Part shown: in pieces, positions 59,671 to 64,000 of the stretch
Layout of the letters: each line of letters starts with the position of its first letter
Position numbering within the stretch: the first letter of the stretch is position 1
NCBI GenBank assembly: GCA_039105265.1
Contig: JAPFFF010000001.1
Span: 5,952,001 to 6,016,000, forward strand
DNA: 64,000 nt
Source of the DNA: Tritrichomonas musculus
Lineage: Eukaryota > Parabasalia > Tritrichomonadida > Tritrichomonadidae
Reading direction: 5' to 3'
Translations under genes and position numbers: made by a program
The notes under the pieces: model-generated
Database searches by the model: none
Told to the model about the DNA's origin: nothing
Seen by the model: the letters and a program-made list of their open reading frames with translations, nothing else

Positions 59671-61341
59671 TCAAGCTGCACAATGATTTTCTTGATACAT
59701 GAAATCGAACGATTCATTCCAAACATGACTGCTTGTATCGTGAATCGTTTCTGCGAGGAATTCAGCGTTAATTGATTGACTCTTGAGACGTAAACCAATA
59801 AACAAATGTAACTGGCTCATTTTGTGAATTTTTTTGGCCTCACAAATCTTAGCATGCGGCCATTTAGTTGTATTTTCTAATTGATCTTGAAGTTCGACTT
59901 TCAATTTATCAAGTTCAATTTGAAAAATCTTTTTCTCATTTTCACTTTGATTTAATTTTTCTTTCAATTCGTAAATCTCACTCTGAAGACTTATTTCACT
60001 CTGATTTATTTGTTATTTCATTTCATTAATTTCACTCTGAAGACTTATTTCACTCTGATTTATTTGTTATTTCATTTCATTAATTTCACTCTGAAGACTT
60101 ATTTCACTCTGATTTAATTGTTATTTCATTTCATTAATTTCGCTCTGAAGACTTATTTCACTCTGATTTATTTGTTATTTCATTTCATTAATCTCACTCT
60201 GATTTATTTGTTATTTCAATTCATTAATCTCACTCTGATTTATTTGTTATTTCAATTCATTAATTTCGCTCTGAAGACTTATTTCACTCTGATTTATTTG
60301 TTATTTCAATTCATTAATTTCACTCTGAAGACTTATTTCACTCTGATTTATTTGTTATTTCATTTCATTAATCTCACTCTGAAGATTCTTTTTCTCATTT
60401 TCATCGATATTTACAATTCTTGCCCTGTTGAATGTGATTTTCATTAATTGTGTTGTCTTCGAGGATTTCGAGATATTCGCGAATTTCGTCATCGTCGACA
60501 GTTTCATCTAAAAAAGAAAAATCATTTGAAAGTGATGTAAAATGTACTCAGAAGAAGGACGTCCTTCAGGAATTTGGTGCCAGCACTTGTTGACCAATTC
60601 CTTCATGTTTTCAGAAACGCTTTTGCGAGCTTTGGTCTTCCGCCTTTTGTCATTTTTTTGAATGAGTTTTTGTGGTCATTTTCGAATGGCTCTTTTGGCG
60701 TCATTATTTCGAATGCAAGGAACGCAAAAGCATAGACATCAGCAGCTGCACTGTAATGATCTTCATTGTCAAATAATTCAGGGGCCATGTAAAGAGGGGT
60801 ACCGATTTTCCAGTCATTGAAATTTTCATTGAATTTGTCAATGAATTCGAAAATCACAAGCAATTGGATAATAATTTGAATCTAGAAGAAACGTTTTGTG
60901 GCTTCAAATCTCGATTAATGATTCGTTGTTGGTGCAGATAACGAAGTGCATCTGAAATACACGACAAAAGCATTTTTTTTTTTTGCAATGCTATTTTTCT
61001 CTTTATCAAGAATTTCTTTAAGTGAACCGTTTGGATTAATATTCGGTGAGAATTGTAAGATTTAATAATGATGAATATTAAATTGAATGGAAATTAATGG
61101 CGTGGAATTTGACTATAGCAGGGTGGTTGAGTATATGTAAAATAAATGATTCTCGTAAAAGCATCATTTGATCGTGACTTGAGAAAATTCCATATGTATT
61201 CTTTTTTTTTTTTTTTGCTGCATATAAAACATCTTCATTTGGGTTTTCTACAACATAAACTTTGCCAAAAGCTCCTTCACCAAGTTTTTTATTGGTTTGC
61301 ACAAAATCATCTGTGTCAAAGAAACAATTTTCTAACTCCAT
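59671..61341 (-). pseudogene. Kinase / coiled-coil repeat pseudogene
   Basis: It begins at ATG 61339-61341 (MELENCFFDTDDF). The kinase N-lobe is intact (LGEGAFGKVYVV, YAAKKKKK) until stops near 61,078. NRDLKPQN is readable near 60,930 and IGTPLYMAPELF near 60,800 in other frames, so there are at least two frameshifts. One probably lies at the A-run near 60,975. The C-lobe end (NMKELVNKCWHQIPEGRPSS) is again in another frame near 60,560-60,600. A 54/36-bp coiled-coil repeat array (59,975-60,385) follows, each unit containing TAA, then a C-terminal segment to the stop at 59,671. The original was a TKL-like kinase with coiled-coil tail. Confidence 0.7.
59975..60385 (-). repeat. 54/36-bp coding-derived repeats, stop codon in every unit
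   Basis: Units read QINQSEISLQSEINEMK followed by TAA on the minus strand; shorter 12-codon units lack the middle. TTGTTATTTC (plus strand) marks the stop-bearing junction and occurs about eight times. The flanking non-repeat sequence LKEKLNQSENEKK suggests the stop arose from GAA. Confidence 0.8.
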
Positions 61342-61439
61342 CTTAAAAATTTGAGAGAGATATTCAAAAATTGATAGATGATAACTTTTTAAATGTTTTT
61401 TACAAATTTTGGTAATCTTTTTTAATCTTTTGATTATTT

Positions 61440-61822
61440 TATTGTAAGAGAAAATGTGCTTATAAACCCACAAAAAGTTTAACTTTTTCTTTATATAAAA
61501 GTCCACATAAACAAAATTTGAAACAAAAAAAAATATTTTCAATAGTAAAAAAAATAATTATATTTTAATCTTTTTATGGTACATAATTTTTACCGATACT
61601 TACCGCCATCCGCGGGGTCTCGACTCGGCTTCGCCTCGCTCGATGCCCGCTAGGCGGTATGTAGTCTCGGTAAAAATTATGTAAAAATATAAAAAGATTA
61701 AAAATTAATATTTTTATACATATGAAAATATTTTTTTTTGTTTCAATTTTGTTTATACGACTTTATAAATAAAGAAAAAGTTAAACTTTTTGTGGGTTTA
61801 TAAGCACATTTTCTCTTATTAT
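61440..61822. mobile_element. 383-bp fold-back element with GC-rich tip
   Basis: Two ~170-180-bp arms are imperfect inverted repeats (ends TATTGTAAGAGAAAATGTGC and its complement), meeting at a GC-rich 45-bp centre (61,608-61,652, with CTCGACTCGGCTTCGCCTCG). Outside, AATCTTTTGATTATTT stands on both sides (61424-61439 and 61823-61838) as a 16-bp direct repeat, like a target duplication. There is no coding frame. The superfamily is not known. It lies ~100 bp upstream of the kinase pseudogene start. Confidence 0.75.
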
Positions 61823-61838
61823 AATCTTTTGATTATTT

Positions 61839-62400
61839 CATAGATAGTAATTATCATGAATCCAAATCAAGGCCCAGAATTCATGGCATTCCAGTTAATG
61901 TTCGTTCCTATACTAGTTCTCTTATCCAAAATATAACATAGGTCATGAAACAACCTTATATGTCTATGTGAAAAAGAGGATAATATATATAGTCCCATTT
62001 ACGGCATATACAAAGGTGCTAAGGGACAAACAACTAGAAATATAATAGATATGAATTAATGACAGTAAATTCACCTATAGATACTTTTTTGATGGTTTCC
62101 TCAAAACAATTAAATATATAATCTTTCTGATGTAATTAAATTGGCTCAATTCTTATTATTTATAGGCTTGTTGCTAAAATTTTACTTTTGGTTATATATA
62201 TATATATATATCACTGACTCAACCTAGTAGTCTGACCATAAAATAGACATGAAACAAATGAGATGTAATTGTACTCAAAAATTATCAACAGTTGTAATTA
62301 TAATTGTATCTAAACGGCAATGTGATTGGTAGATGAAAAAGCTCTATGACAAGCTGGCTTGTGTATAAAAAATGGCAAACCATTTTAGTCTTATTCTTTT
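61839..62400. other. AT-rich decayed region
   Basis: No intact gene. A (TA)n run lies near 62,195-62,212. A few protein-like scraps occur but no frame is convincing. Confidence 0.5.
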
Positions 62401-62404
62401 TTTT

Positions 62405-62440
62405 CCCCCCCCCCCCCCCCCACCCCCCACCCCACCCCAC
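62405..62440. repeat. Poly-C / CCCCA tract
   Basis: C17 followed by runs of C4-C6 separated by single A. The minus strand is G-rich with four or more G runs, able in principle to form a G-quadruplex. Confidence 0.9.
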
Positions 62441-62559
62441 TACATATTCTTCATACAAAACTGCCAAGAAGTATCATTAATAATTTTTATGGAAAAAATT
62501 GAGCTTTTAGTTTTTTGTAATAATTCTCTTTAATCTAGTCCATTTTATACCAACGAAAA

Positions 62560-62860
62560 ATGAATAGTATTGGTTACAAATTGAAATTCTTATTTGGAGA
62601 GCGAATCCGAAAATTTCAAAAAAAGAATCTGGTTTATTAAATCATAACATTTCAATAGTTTTTCGAGCATTATAGCTTCTAGACCAAGATATACGTTTAG
62701 AAGCTAATTCTGTTTTTAAAAAGTGAAATATATCATTGAGAGTCATGATCATGATTAACACAGTAATATACTTCAATATGTCTTTCAGAATATTTGCCAT
62801 TTAAATGACTAGAGCATCTTGGGAGATCTTTTAATACTTTAAATTGTTATTACTATTTTA
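62560..62860 (-). pseudogene. Possible Mutator-like transposase remnant
   Basis: On the minus strand LPRCSSHLNGKYSERHIEVY and YCVNHDHDS read in one frame near 62,740-62,840. This C..H...CxxHxH-like pattern recalls the FLYWCH/WRKY-GCM1-type zinc finger at the N-terminus of MULE transposases. After a stop, another stretch (LKTELASKRISWSRSYNARK) follows. Too short and broken for certainty. Confidence 0.3.
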
Positions 62861-64000
62861 ATATTTTTAATGAATACAGTAGGATATAAGAGTCGGTTTT
62901 CATAGGGCTCAAGCCCGCCATCAACATGAACTTGTAGTAAAAGTAAAAATAGTATCATTTTTTCACTATGCACCTCCACCATGAGATATAGTCTATCTAG
63001 TAAGTGATTCTTTTGATAAAAATTAAACTAATTTTAATCAATATGAATTTTCAGAAATATGCAATTCTTCTTTATTACATTTTTCTAGAGTTTCTTTTGT
63101 TATTTCTGATTAGACTAACTGATATACTGACCTATATAAATCATTACAACTATTTCAGCCGTCTCTCATGCGACCAAAAATATATTCATATATATGAGTA
63201 CACAATCTTGAAGTCATTTATTTCTTCCAATAGAATCCTAATACGTACCAAAATCCAATTCTTTTGATAAGAATTGGGTTTTGTGTTTTTTCTCTCATTG
63301 AATTAAAACAAAAGTTAAAAATATATAATATTAATGGAGTATCTTTGTATCTACTAGTAATCAAGTTATATAGGATTACATTCAATTTTTTGACTGTTAC
63401 TGAACCCATTTGTAGATTTGTGCATTTAAATTAATTCAAAGATATTGCATTTTAATAAGAAACTTATCAAATAATTTTAAAATGTTCTTGCATTTTGTAT
63501 ATACTTTGCATTTTAAAAGTATCACATGGAGATAAAAAATCAGTTAAAATTTTGTTTTCTTAACAAAGCATTTCAGGAAACTGATAGTCTTTTGCTTTTT
63601 GAATAACAAATTTGTGCTCTTCTTTTGTAAAATTTACCGCTAAAAGAGATCACCTATTAACATGTACTTCTTTTGAAAACCTGTTTTACTTTTAAATACC
63701 GCACATTCATGCGGCATAGATGTGATTTGCTTTTGACCATAAAGTTTTTAACCAGATTTTAAACGAAATGTTTCTTTCAAAATTACCATTTATAATTCTA
63801 GTACAAATAAAAGCGGTTTTTCTGGATATTGTAAATTGTATAATTTTCGATTTACTCTTTCAATTACAAGTTTACCTTCCACTAATTGAAATCTTTCATA
63901 TTGCTTTTACAATCAAATGACTTCTCAGTTTTTCTTACAAAAAAATTTAAAAATTTATTCAATTTTTTGAGTGAAAAATAAAGAAAGTCTCACATTTTTC
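62861..64000. other. Right-end region with degenerate sequence
   Basis: No supported gene. It holds a hairpin AACCCAATTCTT/AAGAATTGGGTT near 63,255-63,285 and a minus-strand protein-like scrap near 63,800-63,900 (VEGKLVIERVNRKLYNLQYP) broken by stops. The frames at 63004-63267 and 63218-63409 are not supported. Confidence 0.45.

Noticed and set aside
59975-60385. TAA reassigned to Gln or Glu
   Set aside because: Other genes in the window end normally at TAA (Hsp70, capsid, transglutaminase-like) without it appearing in conserved positions; the stops occur only in genes with other lesions.
60118-60447. Plus-strand 109-codon frame with repeated FHFINL-like units
   Set aside because: It is the antisense of the degenerate coiled-coil repeat array of the minus-strand pseudogene; hydrophobic repeats arise from the opposite strand of Glu/Gln/Asn codons.
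62401-62440. Telomeric repeat
   Set aside because: The tract is CCCCA/C-run irregular rather than the regular TTAGGG type expected in trichomonads, and it is internal.

Overview
The window looks like nuclear DNA of a trichomonad parabasalid (Trichomonas/Tritrichomonas type); the species cannot be fixed from sequence alone. The reasons are very AT-rich intergenic DNA, intron-less genes on both strands, start codons preceded within about 5-20 nt by a TCAYWW-like initiator, and a typical gene set: divergent protein kinases and a pseudokinase, a BTB/BACK-like protein with an F5/8C (discoidin) domain, a membrane-anchored subtilisin, a KY-type transglutaminase-like protein, an ALK-like glycine-rich-domain pseudogene, and a Maverick/Polinton giant transposon.

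1-18.6 kb (host): a kinase gene open at the left edge, two decayed gene fragments, three minus-strand tRNA-Val(UAC) genes in repeated segments, an unknown secreted or membrane protein, a decayed glycine-rich/furin-like surface-protein pseudogene, a divergent actin-related/Hsp70 gene pair with mirror-image promoters, a 1.6-kb element with apparently identical 336-bp inverted repeats, then a 1265-residue transglutaminase-like/helical fusion gene whose base composition steps sharply upward part-way, followed by a GC-rich non-coding island.

18,653-38,028: a complete-looking 19.4-kb Maverick/Polinton. It has 697-bp terminal inverted repeats (TIRs) carrying a four-copy 58-bp tandem repeat. It encodes protein-primed DNA polymerase B, a retroviral-type integrase, an A32/FtsK-like packaging ATPase, a double-jelly-roll-type major capsid protein, a large fibre-like protein and several small proteins. 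Together these cover replication (PolB), insertion (integrase), genome packaging (ATPase) and a capsid, so the element resembles an integrated virus. The left TIR is interrupted by a 610-bp TA-flanked MITE-like element; the right TIR is the empty site. The TIRs also carry inward-facing copies of the 5' leader of one of the element's own genes.

38-59 kb (host): the subtilisin, the BTB/F5-8C gene, a gene-poor 3-kb stretch with a 22/110-bp minisatellite, a CAMK-type kinase, a 1794-residue coiled-coil/low-complexity protein, a pseudokinase and histone H4.

59-64 kb: a graveyard. It holds a Rab-like pseudogene, a kinase/coiled-coil pseudogene whose repeat array carries the same stop codon in every unit, a 383-bp fold-back element with a GC-rich tip and 16-bp flanking direct repeats, a poly-C tract and scraps of a possible transposase.

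All assignments come from reading motifs by eye; no database search or structure prediction was run.
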